The translations under genes and the position numbers were made by a program. A stretch of DNA of 64,000 nt, from positions 4,340,001 through 4,404,000 of the forward strand of contig NZ_FYEY01000001.1 of the NCBI RefSeq assembly GCF_900187385.1, in the 5' to 3' direction. This DNA is from Streptomyces sp. 2114.4. GTDB lineage: Bacteria; Actinomycetota; Actinomycetes; Streptomycetales; Streptomycetaceae. Every line of letters starts with the position of its first letter. Position 1 is the first letter of the stretch. The notes under the pieces are model-generated. The model ran no database searches. It saw nothing but the letters and a program-made list of their open reading frames with translations, and was not told the DNA's origin. Positions 33,340 through 44,500 of this stretch are shown one piece after another.

Positions 33340-36300
33340 GTGAACGACCGGACGCCGTCGGCTCTTTCGCCTGCGGAGGGGGCGCTCGCGGAACGCAGCA
33401 CACCGGACTCGCCGGGCCCGTTCCCGCTGTTGCCCGAGCTGATCGCCGCGCAGGCCGCGGCCACGCCCGACGCGCTCGCGGTCGACGGCGGGCCCGCCGG
33501 CCGGGCCGGCCTCACCTACGGTGCGCTGGACCGGCAGGCCAACCGGCTGGCGCACCGGCTGGTCGCGCTCGGCATCGGTCCGCAGAGCCTCGTCGGGGTG
33601 TGCCTGCGCCGTGGCCCCGACCTGGTCGTCGCCCTGCTGGCAACGTGGAAGGCCGGCGCCGCCTACGTGCCGATGGACCCGGACCACCCGGCCGAGCGAC
33701 TGTCCTGGGCGCTCACCGACACCCGGGCCCCTCTCGTCCTGACCGAGCGGGCCGCCATCGCGGCGCTCCCGCCTCTCGGCGCCACCCGCCTGCTGGTGCT
33801 CGACGAGCCGGCCGGTCCGGCACCGGGCGCCGCGCACGGTGCGGACGACACGGCGGTTGAGGGGACGGCTGCCCCGGGGTCCCACGAGGAGACCGCGCCG
33901 AAGATCCCCGGCGGGAGGGCGGAGGCCGCCCGGCGTCCGGCCTATGTCCTCTACACCTCCGGATCCACCGGGCGTCCCAAAGGGGTGGTGGTGCCGCACG
34001 GCGGGATCGCCAACCGCGTGCGCAGGCTGGCGTCCCCGCACGGATTCGGGCCCGCCGACCGGGTGCTGCAGAAGACCACCATCGGCTTCGACGCGGCCGG
34101 GCTGGAGCTGTTCGCGCCACTGGTCAGCGGGGGCACGGTCGTCCTCGCGCCGCTGGGCGCCGAGCGCGACCCCGCGCTGATGCTCGATGCGGTGGCCACC
34201 GGCCGTATCACGGTCCTGCAGGCCGTGCCCTCGGTGCTGCGTGCGCTGGTGAACGCGCCGGGCTGGGACGGCTGCACCGCCCTGCGGCTGGTCTTCAGCG
34301 CCGGTGAGCCGCTGCACGCGGAGCTGTGCCACCAGTTGCTGGAGCGGGTACCGCAGGTGGAGATCTGGAACACCTACGGGCCCACCGAATGCTCCGTGGA
34401 CATCACCGAGCACCGCTTCGACCCCGCCCAGACGTCCGGCCCGGTGCCCATCGGGCGGCCCCTCGAGGGCCTGCGCGCGCTGGTCCTTGACCCACAGGGC
34501 CGCCCCGTTTTGACGGGCAGCGCCGGAGAGCTCCATGCCGGCGGCGTGGGGGTCGCCACCGGCTACCTCGGCCGCCCCGGTCTGACCGCGGAGCGCTTCG
34601 TCCCGGACCCCTTCGGTCCGCCTGGAGCCCGGCTGTACCGCACCGGTGACCGCGTGCGCAGGTCCGCCACGGGCGAACTGGAGTACCTGGGGCGCCTGGA
34701 CCAGCAGGTCAAGGTCAACGGCGTACGGATCGAGCCCGGCGAGGTCGAGTCCGTGCTCATCGCCCACCCGGACGTGGACGCCGTCGTCGTCGACGCGGTG
34801 CCGGATCGCGACGGTGGCCGCCGGCTCGTGGCCTGGGTGCAGCCACACGGCGCCGCCGCACCGTCCCCGGGTGAGCTGCGGGAGTTCGCCGGCCGCACGC
34901 TGCCGGGCCCCATGGTGCCCGCCGTCTTCGTACCCGTCGCCGCCTTCCCCCGGACCGCCAGCGGTAAGACCGACCGTGCCGCGCTGCCCGACCCCGGCCC
35001 GGGCGTCGGCAGCGACCTGCCCCATGTGCCGCCGCGCACGCCCGCCGAGCGCGTCGTCGCCCGGACGTGGGCGCTGACCCTGGACCTCCCCGCCGAGACC
35101 ATCGGCGCACACGACGACTTCTTCCGGGCCGGCGGCTCCTCGCTGCACCTGGGCCGCCTCGCCGTCCGGCTCTCCGCCGCATCCGGGCGGCGGATCGCGT
35201 TGCGCGACCTGTTCTCCGCCTCCACGGTGACGGCCCAGGCGGCCCTCCTCGGGGACCCGGACGGGCCGTACGACGCGGACGGAGCGCAGGGCCGGGAGTC
35301 CGCTGCCACCGGGCAGGACGCGGTGGTCCCGGTCCCCCGCGGGGACGCGCTGCCACTGTCGGGCGGGCAGCAGGGGCTGTGGCTGCTGGAGCGGATGCGC
35401 CCCGGCAGCCCCGAGTGGGCCGACCTGGTGTGGATGCGCCTCCCCGGCGACTGGAGCGAACGGACCGTCAAGGCCGCACTGCAGCAGCTGGCGGAGCGCC
35501 ACGAAATCCTCCGCACCCACTACGCGCTGCGCGGCACCGAACCCGTCCAGGTCGTGGAGCCCCCCGGCCGGGCCGTGGAGCTGCGCGTCGCCGAGGCCGC
35601 GGACGCCGCCGCCCTGCGCGACCTCGCCGCGCGGGAACTGGGCGGCGGCTTCGACCTGGAGCGCGGTCCGGTGTGGCGGGCGCTGTTGGTGCGCACTGCC
35701 GACGGCGGCCAGGTGCTGCTGCTCGGCATCCACCACATCGCATGCGACGGCTGGTCCTCGGTTCTCCTGGAACGCGATCTGTGTGCCCTGGGCGAGGGGG
35801 TGCATACCGGGGGACGGGCCGGTCTGCCGGAGGTCGCCGTGCAGTACGCGGACCACGCCGTCTGGCAGCGCCGCCGCGAGGCGGACGGCGCCACGGAAGC
35901 CGACGGCGCACTCGGCTACTGGAAGCGGGAGTTGAGCGGGGCCACGCCGCTGGAGCTGCCCGCGGACCGCCCGCGCCCCGCGGAGCGCGACGGGCGCGGG
36001 GCCCTGCGGACCTTCGTGGTGCCCGCCGCCCTGACCGCCCGCCTCGCCGCGCTGGGCCGGGACACGGGCGCCACCCTCCACCAGACGCTGCTGACCGGCT
36101 TCGTCGCCTTGCTGGCCCGGCTCAGCGGCCGAGCGGACTTCACCCTCGGCATGCCCGTCGCCGGACGGAACCGGCCCGAAGTGGCCCAGACGGCCGGCTA
36201 CTTCCTCAATACCCTCGTCCTGCGCTGCCGCCCGGACGCCGGCCGCGCCGTCCGCGACGCGCTCGCCTCGGTGCGCGAGACCGTACTGGACGCCCTCGCC

Positions 36301-38538
36301 CATCAGGAGCTGCCCTTCGGCCGACTGGTGAGTGAACTGCAGCCGGAGCGCGATCTGTCCCGTACCCCGCTGTACCAGGTGATGTTCGACTTCCACGAGG
36401 AAGGACGCACCGGCACCGCCCTCTCCGGAGCCGACCTGGAAGCGTTCGCTGCGGCCTGGCGGTCCGCCCGTACCGACCTGACCTTCGTGGTGCACCGGCG
36501 GGCCGACGGAAGCCTGCTGGGCATGGTCGAGTACGCGACGGCGCTGTTCAATCCGGCCACCGTGGACCGTCTGGCCGCCTGCTGGATCCGGCTCCTGGAG
36601 TCTTTCGTCGCGGACCCCTCGATGCCGCTGGGTGATGCCGAGCTGCTGCCCGACGCGGAACGGGCCCGCCTGCTGGCGCTCGGTGCGGCCGGCCCGGTGT
36701 CCGGGGACGAGCCCGACGGCTGTGTCCACGCCGCGTTTGCGGAGTCGGTGCGCCGTACGCCCGGCGCCACCGCCGTGGTCTGCGGTGAGGAACAGTGGTC
36801 CTACGCCAGGCTGCAGGACCGTGCCGAGTGGTTCGCGCACCGGCTGCTCGCCCTGGGGGCCGGCCCGGAGACCGCGGTCGCCGTGATGCTGCCGCGCACC
36901 CCCGACCTCGTGGCCTGTCTGCTGGGCATCTGGCAGACCGGAGCCGCCTATGTGCCCTTGGACCGGGCCCTGCCCGACGAGCGCCTGTCCCACATCCTCG
37001 CCGATTCGCGGGCCCTGGTCCTGGTCTCGGACGAGTCGGGCCGTGCCCGCCTGGCCCCCTGCCACGGGGGCGCCTCGCTCGCCGTCGACGGTCCCGGGCA
37101 CCCGGCGGCCCCGGCACACCGCCCTGCGGCCGCCCGCCTCGCGCCGGCCCGGCTCGCGTACGTCATCTACACCTCCGGATCCACCGGCCGCCCCAAGGGC
37201 GTGGCCGTCGAGCACCGGTCGCTGCTGCGTCTTCTGCGTGCCTCCCGCGACCACCTGGACTTCGGCCGGGGCCCGGATGACGCCTGGCTCGCGCTCGCCC
37301 CGGCCACCTTCGACATCTCCCTCACCGAACTGCTGATGCCGCTGATCGCGGGGGGCCGGGTGGTCCTGGCCCGCGAGGAGGAGAGCGAGGACTACAAGGC
37401 GCTGGTGGAGCTGATCGACCGTACCGGCGTCACCCACCTCCAGGCGGTGCCCCCACAGTGGCAGCTGCTTGTGGACAGCGGGCTCGGCGAGCGGCCGCTG
37501 ACCGGGCAGACCGGCGGTGAGCCCTGTCCGCCGGAGCTCGCCCGCACCCTGGCCCGTCGTCTGAAACGGTTCGTGAACGAGTACGGCCCCACCGAGACCA
37601 CCATCGCCGCGACCCGTTGGGAGGTCCCCCGGACCGCGACGGCGGTCCCCCTCGGACGGCCCTACCCGCACGTCAGCGCACGCGTCCTGGATCCGCTGCT
37701 GCGCCCCGTGCTCCCGGGCACGGTCGGAGAGCTGTGCATCGGCGGGCCGGGGCTGGCCCGGGGATATGCGGGGCGCCCGGGCCTGACGGCCGAGCGGTTC
37801 GTGCCCGACCCTTACGGGCCGCCGGGCGCCCGGCTGTACCGCACCGGCGACCTGGCCCGGATGCTCCCCGACGGCATCCTGGACTTCGCCGGGCGCGCCG
37901 ACGGCCAGGTCAAGATCCGCGGCCGGCGGGTGGAAACCGGCGAGGTGCGGGCGGTGCTGGCCGAGCACCCCGGCGTCGCCGAGGCGGTGGTCGTCGTCCA
38001 CGGCACCGGGGACGAGGCCCGGCTGGTCGCGTACGGAGTCCCGTCCGGCGACCGGCTCCCGCCCCGGGGCGAGCTGCTGGAGCACTGTGCGCGGCGCCTG
38101 CCCGACTACATGCTGCCCACCCTCGTCGTCCCCCTTGACGCTCTGCCGCTGACCCGGCACCACAAGATCGACTTCGCCGCGCTGCCCGCCCCCGACCTGA
38201 CCACCGTGGCCGACGACGAGCCGTACACGGCCCCCGAAGGCCTCCTCGAGGAAGCCCTCGCCGAGATCTGGCGCTCGGTGCTGACCGGGCCCGACGGGCG
38301 CGCCCCGCGCATCGGGGCCCGGCACGGCTTCTTCCGGCTGGGCGGGGACTCGATCCGCGCCGCCCGGGTCATCGCCCGGATCCAGGAGGAGTACGACGTG
38401 ACGCTTCCGCTGCGCACCCTCTTCGACCGGCCCACCGTCGCCGCGCTCGCCGAGGCCGTCGAGGAGGCGGTACGTGCCGAGATCGCGTCGCTCAGCGATG
38501 CCGAACTGGCCGCCGCACACAGGGAGTACCACCCATGA
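33340..38538 (+). CDS. Nonribosomal peptide synthetase 1: A-PCP-C-A-PCP
   Basis: A 1732-residue two-module NRPS. A1 spans about 28-545 (A3 YVLYTSGSTGRPKG near 201, YRTGD near 432, SGKTD near 540) and PCP1 has FFRAGGSS near 595. A condensation domain follows at about 670-1100 with intact HHIACDG near 797. A2 spans about 1128-1610 (A3 near 1275, NEYGPTE near 1412, HHKID near 1606) and PCP2 has FFRLGGDS near 1664. Read by eye against GrsA, the A1 pocket is D-A-L-Q-F-A-T-V-D and A2 D-I-T-Q-Q-G-E-I-A; I recognise neither. It begins with A rather than C, so it starts a chain with an amino acid. The GTG at 33340 follows AAGGAG. It overlaps NRPS 2 by four bases. Confidence 0.95.
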   Translation: MNDRTPSALSPAEGALAERSTPDSPGPFPLLPELIAAQAAATPDALAVDGGPAGRAGLTYGALDRQANRLAHRLVALGIGPQSLVGVCLRRGPDLVVALLATWKAGAAYVPMDPDHPAERLSWALTDTRAPLVLTERAAIAALPPLGATRLLVLDEPAGPAPGAAHGADDTAVEGTAAPGSHEETAPKIPGGRAEAARRPAYVLYTSGSTGRPKGVVVPHGGIANRVRRLASPHGFGPADRVLQKTTIGFDAAGLELFAPLVSGGTVVLAPLGAERDPALMLDAVATGRITVLQAVPSVLRALVNAPGWDGCTALRLVFSAGEPLHAELCHQLLERVPQVEIWNTYGPTECSVDITEHRFDPAQTSGPVPIGRPLEGLRALVLDPQGRPVLTGSAGELHAGGVGVATGYLGRPGLTAERFVPDPFGPPGARLYRTGDRVRRSATGELEYLGRLDQQVKVNGVRIEPGEVESVLIAHPDVDAVVVDAVPDRDGGRRLVAWVQPHGAAAPSPGELREFAGRTLPGPMVPAVFVPVAAFPRTASGKTDRAALPDPGPGVGSDLPHVPPRTPAERVVARTWALTLDLPAETIGAHDDFFRAGGSSLHLGRLAVRLSAASGRRIALRDLFSASTVTAQAALLGDPDGPYDADGAQGRESAATGQDAVVPVPRGDALPLSGGQQGLWLLERMRPGSPEWADLVWMRLPGDWSERTVKAALQQLAERHEILRTHYALRGTEPVQVVEPPGRAVELRVAEAADAAALRDLAARELGGGFDLERGPVWRALLVRTADGGQVLLLGIHHIACDGWSSVLLERDLCALGEGVHTGGRAGLPEVAVQYADHAVWQRRREADGATEADGALGYWKRELSGATPLELPADRPRPAERDGRGALRTFVVPAALTARLAALGRDTGATLHQTLLTGFVALLARLSGRADFTLGMPVAGRNRPEVAQTAGYFLNTLVLRCRPDAGRAVRDALASVRETVLDALAHQELPFGRLVSELQPERDLSRTPLYQVMFDFHEEGRTGTALSGADLEAFAAAWRSARTDLTFVVHRRADGSLLGMVEYATALFNPATVDRLAACWIRLLESFVADPSMPLGDAELLPDAERARLLALGAAGPVSGDEPDGCVHAAFAESVRRTPGATAVVCGEEQWSYARLQDRAEWFAHRLLALGAGPETAVAVMLPRTPDLVACLLGIWQTGAAYVPLDRALPDERLSHILADSRALVLVSDESGRARLAPCHGGASLAVDGPGHPAAPAHRPAAARLAPARLAYVIYTSGSTGRPKGVAVEHRSLLRLLRASRDHLDFGRGPDDAWLALAPATFDISLTELLMPLIAGGRVVLAREEESEDYKALVELIDRTGVTHLQAVPPQWQLLVDSGLGERPLTGQTGGEPCPPELARTLARRLKRFVNEYGPTETTIAATRWEVPRTATAVPLGRPYPHVSARVLDPLLRPVLPGTVGELCIGGPGLARGYAGRPGLTAERFVPDPYGPPGARLYRTGDLARMLPDGILDFAGRADGQVKIRGRRVETGEVRAVLAEHPGVAEAVVVVHGTGDEARLVAYGVPSGDRLPPRGELLEHCARRLPDYMLPTLVVPLDALPLTRHHKIDFAALPAPDLTTVADDEPYTAPEGLLEEALAEIWRSVLTGPDGRAPRIGARHGFFRLGGDSIRAARVIARIQEEYDVTLPLRTLFDRPTVAALAEAVEEAVRAEIASLSDAELAAAHREYHP

Positions 38539-41500
38539 CCGAACCTTCCCAGACCCGTGCGGATGCCGCCTCGGACGCGGCCCTGCGCGAGGAGCTGCTG
38601 CGCCGCCGCCTTTCCGGTACCGCTCCCCGGGCCCGCCGGGGCATCCGGCGCGTCCCCCGCGGCGAGCCGCTCGCGCTCTCCGCCGGCCAGCGTCAGCTGT
38701 GGTTCCTGCACCAGCTCGCCCCGGAAAGCCCCGAGTACCTGCTGCCGGTGGCCTACCGGCTGCGCGGGCCGCTGGACCCGGACATGCTGCGCCGGTCATT
38801 CGACCTGCTCGCGGAGCGCCACGAGATCCTGCGCACCCGCTACCTGCTCGTCGGCACCGAGCCCCGGCAGATCATCGACGCCCCGGGCCCGGTGGACTTC
38901 GCCGAGTCCGACCGCAGCGGACTCGCCAAGGCCGCACGCGCCGCGGCGGCCCGGCAGTTCACCGAGGAGGAGGCGCGGGCGCCCTTCGACCTCGCCACAC
39001 AGGCGCCGCTGCGGGTGCGCCTGGTCCGCTTCGCCGCCGACGACCATCTGCTGGTCGTCGTGCTCCACCACATCGCCTGCGACGCCGCTTCCCGCCCCCT
39101 GCTGTTCACGGAGCTGTCCGAGCTCTACCGCGCGCAGAGCCGGGGCCGCGCTCCCGCGCCGGCGACGGAGCCGGTGCAGTACGCCGACTATGCCGCCTGG
39201 CTCAACGAGCGCCAGGACAGCCCAGAGGTCCGCCGCGCACTCGACTGGTGGCAACACCAGCTGTCCGGACTGGGCTCCCTGGACCTGCCCACCGACCGGC
39301 CGCGGCCCGCCGTGCGGTCCTGGGAGGGCGCCCTGGAGCACTTCACCGTGCCGGCCGAGGTCGCCGGGCGGCTGCGCACCGTCGCCACCGAGTGCGGTGC
39401 CTCTTCGTTCATGGTGTTGCTCACCGCATTCCAGGTGCTGCTGTCCCGCCACACCGGCGTGCGCGATGTCGCCGTCGGTACCGCCGTATCGGAGCGCACC
39501 CGGCCCGAGCTCGCCGGCATGATCGGCTACGCCTTCAACAGCCTGGTCCTCAGGGCCCATTGGGACGGTGACATCCCCTTCCTCCGGCTGCTGGAGCGGA
39601 ACCGGGAAACGGTGCTGGCCGCCTTCGACCACCGGTCCGCGCCCTTCGACCGGGTGGCCGACATGCTGGAGCCGGAGCGTGACCTGTCCGCCACCCCGGT
39701 GTTCCAGGTGATGTTCGACCTGACACGGGCGGACCCCGCCGAACCCCTCGACCTGCCGGGCGTCACGACGACCGAGGCCCGGGTGCCCGGCCACACCGCC
39801 CGTTTCGACCTCACCGTCCACCTCGAAGAGCAGCCGGACGGCTCCATCGAGGGTTCGCTGGAGTACGCCACCGCCCTCTTCGACGCCGCGACCGCCCGGC
39901 GCATCACCGGCCACTACAGCCGGCTGCTCGGCTCGGCCGCGGCCTCGCCCGCCACGCCGGTGTCCGAGCTGGACATCTTCGACGTGCAGGAGCGAGCCCT
40001 GCTGCTGGACGGCCCCGGCGAGCCCCTGGGCACCCGTACCCCGCTCGACGCCTCGGCGCTGTGCTCCGTACCGGAGACCATTGACCGCCGGGCCGCGGCC
40101 ACCCCCGGGGCGACCGCCGTCGTCCACGGCGGGCGCCACCTGTCGTACGGCGAACTGGACGCGCTCGCGAACCGCATGGGCCACCGGCTGCGTGCGCTCG
40201 GAGCCGGGCCGGAGGACACCGTCGGCGTGCTGCTGGACCGTGGCCCCGAGATGGTGGCCGCCCTCCTGGGCATCTGGCGGGCGGGTGCCGCCTATGTGCC
40301 GCTCGATCCCGGATACCCCGACGAGCGGATGGCGTTCATGCTCTCCGACACCGGGAGCCGGCTCGTCGTCACCGAACGCCGTCATGCCGGACGGCTGGCG
40401 GGCACGGCGGCCCGGACCGTGGTGATCGATGACGACGCCGAGCGCCGGCTCCTCGACGGCTGCCCGCCCGCGCCGCTCGCACCACCCGCCGGCGGCCACC
40501 ACCTCGACCACCTCGCCTACGTCATCTACACCTCAGGCTCCACGGGCCGCCCCAAGGGGGTGCAGATCACCCACCGCGGGCTCGCCAACTACGTGGGCTG
40601 GACCGTCGATGCGTATGCCGGTGCCGGGACGGGCGGGGCCCCGCTGTTCTCCTCCGTCGCCTTCGACCTCGGTGTGCCGGACCTGTTCACCCCGCTGATG
40701 ACCGGACAGCCGGTGCACCTGCTCGATCAGGACTTCGACATCACGGAGCTGGGCCGGCTGCTGACCGAGGGTGCTCCCTACGCGTTCGTGAAGCTGACGC
40801 CGGGCCATCTCGACCTGCTCACCCAGCAGCTGTCGGAGGAGGAGCGCGCGGGCCTGGCCGGGCTGGTGATCGCCGCCGGTGACGCCTTCACCGGGCGGCT
40901 CGCCAACCGCTGGCTGCGGCAGCCGGCAGCCGGCGGTACCCGGCTCGCCGCCGAGTACGGGCCCACCGAGATCACCGTGGGCAACTCCGCCTACTTCATC
41001 GACGGCCCCCAGGACACCGAGCTGGTCTCCATCGGCCGCGCCATCCCCAACACCACCATGCGCGTCCTGGACCAGGACCTGCGGCCGTTGCCGGTCGGCA
41101 GCGTCGGCGAGGTGTGCGTCGGCGGCATCGGTCTGGCCCGCGGCTACGTGGGCCGCCCCGGCCTGACCGCGGAGCGCTTCCTTCCCGACCCCTACGGCCC
41201 GCCCGGGGCCCGCCTGTACCGCACCGGCGACCTCGCCCGTGTGCTGCCCGACGGCAACCTCGACTTCGTCTCCCGCGCCGACCACCAGGTCAAGCTGCGC
41301 GGCTACCGCATCGAGCCGGGCGAGATCGAGGCCGTGCTGACCGAGGACCCGGCCGTGGCCGAGGCCGTCGCCCTGGTCCGCGAGGACACGCCGGGCGACA
41401 AGCGCCTGGTCGCCTACCTCGTGCGCGCTCCCGGCACCGAAGACCCCGCGCTCGCGCCGGCCCGGCTCCGCGAACTCCTGGGCACACGACTGCCCGAGTA

Positions 41501-44500
41501 CATGGTGCCGTCGGCGTTCGTCACCCTCGACGCCCTGCCGCTGACCGCCAACGGCAAGCTCGACCGCACCGCTCTGCCCGCGCCGGAGCGTGCCGCCACC
41601 GCTGTCGGGGAGCATGTCGCGCCGCGCGACGACGCGGAACACGCCATGGCCACCATCTGGTCCGAGGTCCTGGGCCTGGAGAGGATCGGCGTGCACGACA
41701 ACTTCTTCGACCTCGGCGGCGACTCGCTGCGCGCGGTCGCGCTGGCGGGCGCGCTGCGGGAGGCCGGGCGGACGGTGGCGGTGCGCGACATCTTCGAACA
41801 CCGCACCGTGGCGCGGCTCTGCGCGGCGCTGCAGAGCGGCCTGGTGGCCGCGGAGCAGGGGGCGGAGCCGGTCGCCCCCTTCGCCCTCATGGCGGACGAG
41901 GACCGGGGGGCACTCCCCGCCGACGCCGTCGACGCCTACCCCGTGTCCCGCACACAGGCCGGGATGTTCGTCGAGATGTTCGGGGACAGCGGCGACCACC
42001 GTTACCACAACATCACCTCCTTCCGGATCCGTGACGAGCGGCCCTTCGACCCCGCGGCCTTCCGCGCCGCCGCAGACCTGATCGTGGCCCGGCACGAGGT
42101 GATGCGGACCTCGTTCGCGCTCACCGGCTACGCACAGCCGCTGCAGATCGTGCACGCCCACGGCACCATGCCGTACGTGCACCACGACCTGCGGCACCGC
42201 CCGCGGGACGAGCGATGGCCGGCCCTGGTGGACTTCGCCCGCCGCGACCGCGGGCAGCTCTTCGACATCACCCGGGCTCCGCTGATGCGGATGGCCACGC
42301 ACCTGCTGGACGACGAGAGCTGGTGGCTGTCGATCACCGAATGCCACCCGGTCATCGAGGGGTGGAGCTACCACTCCCAGCTGATGGAGATGCTCCGTGC
42401 CTATCAGCGCATCCGCGACGGGCACCGGCCCGCCCCCGCCCCGCCGGCACCCGCCGTCCGCTACGCCGACTTCATCGCGGCCGAGCTGCGCTCGCTCGCC
42501 GACGGGGGAGACCGGGCCTATTGGCGCGAACTCCTGGACGGATACGAGAAGTTCGAGATTCCGGCGGGCTGGTCCGGCGGCCGTCAGGTGCCGGCCGAGC
42601 GGTACCGCATCGACCTGCCGCTGCACGACCTGGAGCCCGGACTGCGGGCGCTGGCGTCACAGACCGGCGTGCCGTACAAGAGCGTGCTGCACGCGGCCCA
42701 CAGCAAGGTGCTGAGCCTGCTCACCCGGCAGCGGTCCTTCCGCGGCGGCATGGTCGCCGACGCCCGGCCCGAGGTGCGCGGCGCGGAGCGGGTCTCCGGC
42801 ATGTACCTGAACTCCGTGCCGTTCCCCTACGAGCGCGGCGCCAGGACCTGGGGAGAGCTGGCCCAGCAGGTCTTCGCCGCCGAAGTCGGGCTCTGGCCTC
42901 ACCGGCGGTTCCCGATGCCGGCGATGCGCCGGCCCGAAGGAGACCCCCACCTGATCGACGTGCTCTTCCACTACCTCGACTTCCACCAGGTGGACACCGG
43001 CCTCGTCGACACCGCGGCCACCCGCGACGACAGCCCCAACGAGTTCCCCGTCGTCGTCGGAACCCCGGTGCGCGGCCACCTCACCATCGCCTCGGACACC
43101 CGGACGCTGCGCCGGGACCGCGCCGACCGGCTGGCCCGGCTCTACCTCGCGGTGCTCGCGGACATGGCCGCGGGTGGACCGGACGGCGAGGTGCGGGGCG
43201 GGTACCCGGAGGAGGGGGAGCTCGGGCTGTGCCTGCCCGCCCACCCGGACGGCGAGGCGGGGGCCGAGGGCACTCCGGCGCCGTTCGAGGACACCCTCCT
43301 CGCCTTCGAGGCACAGGCCGCCCGCACCCCGAAGGCCACCGCCCTCGTCACCACGGACACCGAGCTGACCTACGCCGAACTCGACACCCGCGCGAACCTG
43401 CTGGCCTGGCGGCTGCGGGAGACCGGAGCCGGTGCGGAGGCGTGCGTCGGGGTACTCCTCGACCGCGGGCCGGATCTCCTCGTCACGCTGCTCGCCATCT
43501 GGAAGGCGGGGGCGGCGTATGTACCGTGCGATCCGTCCGCTCCGGACGCCCGGCTGCGCACGCTGTTCGCCCAAGCCGGCTGCCGCCTCGTCGTGACCCA
43601 GAAGACCCACGCCGCCCGGGTCCCGGCCGTCCCGCGTCTGGTCGTGGACGACCCGGACGAGTGCCGCGCCCGGCAGGCGGCTGTGCCCGGCCCGCCCGCC
43701 CGCGTGCTCGATCCGGACCGCCTCGCCTACGTCCTGCACACCTCGGGTTCCACCGGGGCACCCAAGGGCGTGGCGGTCGGCCACCGGGCCCTCGCCCACT
43801 ACCTGCGCTGGGCGGTCGGCAGCTACACCACGGGCGCGGCGGGCCGAGGAGCCCCGTTCTTCACCTCGATCGGTACCGACCTGGGAGTCCCCGCGCTGTT
43901 CGCCCCCCTGATGACCGGCCGGACGGTGTACATGCTGCCGCAGGGGTTCGAGCCGCATCAGTTCGCGAAGTTGCTGGCCGGCTGGGCCCCGTACACCTTC
44001 GTCGGCATGACGCCGGGACACCTCGCCCTGCTGGAGGAACAGCTCGGCGACAACGAGCTGGCCGGCCTGGCGGAACTGCTGATCTGTGCGGGCGACGCCT
44101 ACCCGGCCGGACAGGCCGAGCGCATCGCGTCCCGGGTCGCCGCGGCCGGCGGCCGGATGCGGCTGGCGGCGGAGTACGGGCCGGCCGAGGCGACCGTGGC
44201 CGCCGCGGCATACCGTGTGACCGGCCCTCTGGGGCGGCCCCTGGTGCCGCTGGGCAAGGCCCTTCCGGGGACCGTGCTGCGGCTGCTGGACGACGACCTG
44301 GAGCCGGTGCCCGACGGCATCGTCGGCGAGGTGTACATCGGCGGGCCGGGGCTTGCCCGGGGCTATACGGCACGCCCCGGCCTGACGGCGGCGCATTTCG
44401 TGCCCGACCCGTACGGTGCGCCGGGCGCCCGCCTGTACCGCACCGGAGACCTCGCCCGGCTCGGGGCCGGCGGAGAGCTGGAGTTCGCCGGGCGGGCCGA

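Noticed and set aside
33205..38799. 1864-codon open frame opposite NRPS 1
   Set aside because: GC-rich third positions keep the antisense frame open; the protein is low-complexity Gly/Gln/Arg and the plus strand has every NRPS motif.
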